DNA of 6,524 nucleotides from Deltaproteobacteria bacterium (GTDB lineage: Bacteria; Desulfobacterota_B; Binatia; UBA9968). Below are positions 6,202 through 6,524 of the stretch, piece by piece. Below the pieces are notes generated by a model. That model was given only the letters and a program-made list of their open reading frames with translations. It was not told the origin of the DNA and ran no database searches. The stretch is from positions 1 through 6,524 of the forward strand of contig VBKY01000321.1 of assembly GCA_005879255.1 (NCBI GenBank). The letters are read 5' to 3'. Within the stretch, counting starts at the first letter, position 1, and each line of letters starts with the position of its first letter. The position numbers and the translations under genes are program-made.

Positions 6202-6229
6202 TTGACTGCAAGCGCGTCTTCGCAATAAA
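6202..6229 (+). promoter_or_regulatory. Possible sigma-70-type promoter for the small membrane protein
   Basis: TTGACT (6202-6207, five of six) and AATAAA (6224-6229, four of six) are separated by 16 bp. This would give a leader of about 115 nt before the ATG at 6350. Prediction by eye only. Confidence 0.28.
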
Positions 6230-6349
6230 GGTTTGGAGCTATGGTAGCAGGAAACCTGAAGCGAGAAGTGGCGCGGAGATTGTCAATGTTCTTAAAGATG
6301 CCGCCGGCCGCCGCGGAGGCTTATTAGATTTTGTAGGAGGAGACGAGAT

Positions 6350-6524
6350 ATGGACGCAGTGAAAATCGTCGCGATGGTTCTGATCGTAGCCGGTATTCTG
6401 GCGCTGGCGTATGGCAGTTTCAGTTACACCAAGGAGACTCACGAAGCCAAGATAGGCCCGCTCGAATTGTGGGTTAAGGAGAAGGAGACGGTCAACATTC
6501 CAGTTTGGGCTGGTGTGGGAGCGG
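6350..6524 (+). CDS. Small membrane protein, 3' end outside the window
   Basis: The first 58 residues of a protein starting MDAVKIVAMVLIVAGILALAYG, a single hydrophobic helix (about 4-22), followed by a polar stretch with YTKETHEAKIGPLEL and then a second hydrophobic segment beginning near PVWAGVGA (51-58) at the window edge. It is therefore probably a two-helix inner-membrane protein with the polar loop between. The ATG at 6350-6352 has a strong TAGGAGG Shine-Dalgarno (6334-6340) nine bases upstream. The frame stays open to the last base. It resembles short conserved hypothetical membrane proteins of soil proteobacteria and acidobacteria, from memory; no function is known to me. It stands alone, 440 bp after the amidohydrolase. 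Confidence 0.8.
   Translation, partial: MDAVKIVAMVLIVAGILALAYGSFSYTKETHEAKIGPLELWVKEKETVNIPVWAGVGA

Larger units (their letters stand above)
5910..6349. other. Intergenic region of 440 bp without a supported gene
   Basis: No reading frame here shows family features. It contains three GCAAA units in exact 9-nt phase (5945-5967), a small hairpin GCGGC-AAAA-GCCGC (6058-6071) that could be a weak terminator for the amidohydrolase, and a 10-bp palindrome GGCGTACGCC (6103-6112). A candidate promoter for the next gene lies at 6202-6229. The composition is AT-richer and more repetitive than the flanking genes. Confidence 0.6.

Noticed and set aside
5851..6225. Minus-strand frame of 124 codons after the amidohydrolase
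   Set aside because: Overlaps the amidohydrolase end and translates repetitive intergenic DNA; no domain, no Shine-Dalgarno.

Overview
The window is a GC-rich bacterial chromosome segment with AT-richer gene gaps. It probably comes from an uncultured soil or sediment lineage of the broad Desulfobacterota/Binatota/Methylomirabilota ('Rokubacteria') kind. That guess rests on three things: DUF6282-type and Tat-exported metal-dependent hydrolases together, an apparent selenocysteine codon, and intergenic 9-nt-phased repeats. It is an inference; no phylogenetic marker is present. The gene order looks like an accessory metabolic region rather than a conserved operon.

Layout: (1) 1-609, plus strand, is the C-terminal end of a class A penicillin-binding protein, cut by the window edge. 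(2) 610-883 is a gap between convergent genes, holding a GC hairpin inside a 12-bp inverted repeat and a run of four 9-nt repeats. (3) 884-1942, minus, is a cytosolic DUF6282-like TIM-barrel hydrolase. (4) 2033-2269, minus, is a fragment resembling the middle of an Asp/Glu/hydantoin racemase. (5) 2270-2701, minus, is a secreted rhodanese whose frame is interrupted by one TGA (2399-2401) exactly where the catalytic cysteine belongs. The rhodanese fold continues in the same frame for 42 residues after it, and a bacterial-SECIS-like hairpin follows the TGA (2364-2383). The best reading is a selenocysteine-containing periplasmic rhodanese, and this is the most interesting item in the window. (6) 2950-3381, minus, is a VOC (glyoxalase-fold) protein, and 3405-4240, minus, is an AraC-family regulator just upstream of it that is broken by a frameshift near 3750. 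(7) 4434-5909, plus, is a Tat-exported amidohydrolase transcribed divergently from the regulator. (8) 5910-6349 shows no gene. (9) From 6350, plus, a small membrane protein starts and runs off the window.

How they may work together: AraC and VOC look like one transcription unit, with the regulator probably controlling the VOC gene. The rhodanese, racemase remnant and DUF6282-like hydrolase lie head to tail on the minus strand and may once have been co-transcribed. The two hydrolases belong to different families and their substrates cannot be told from sequence. No selenocysteine machinery (selA, selB, selC, selD) lies in the window, so the Sec reading depends on those genes being elsewhere in the genome.
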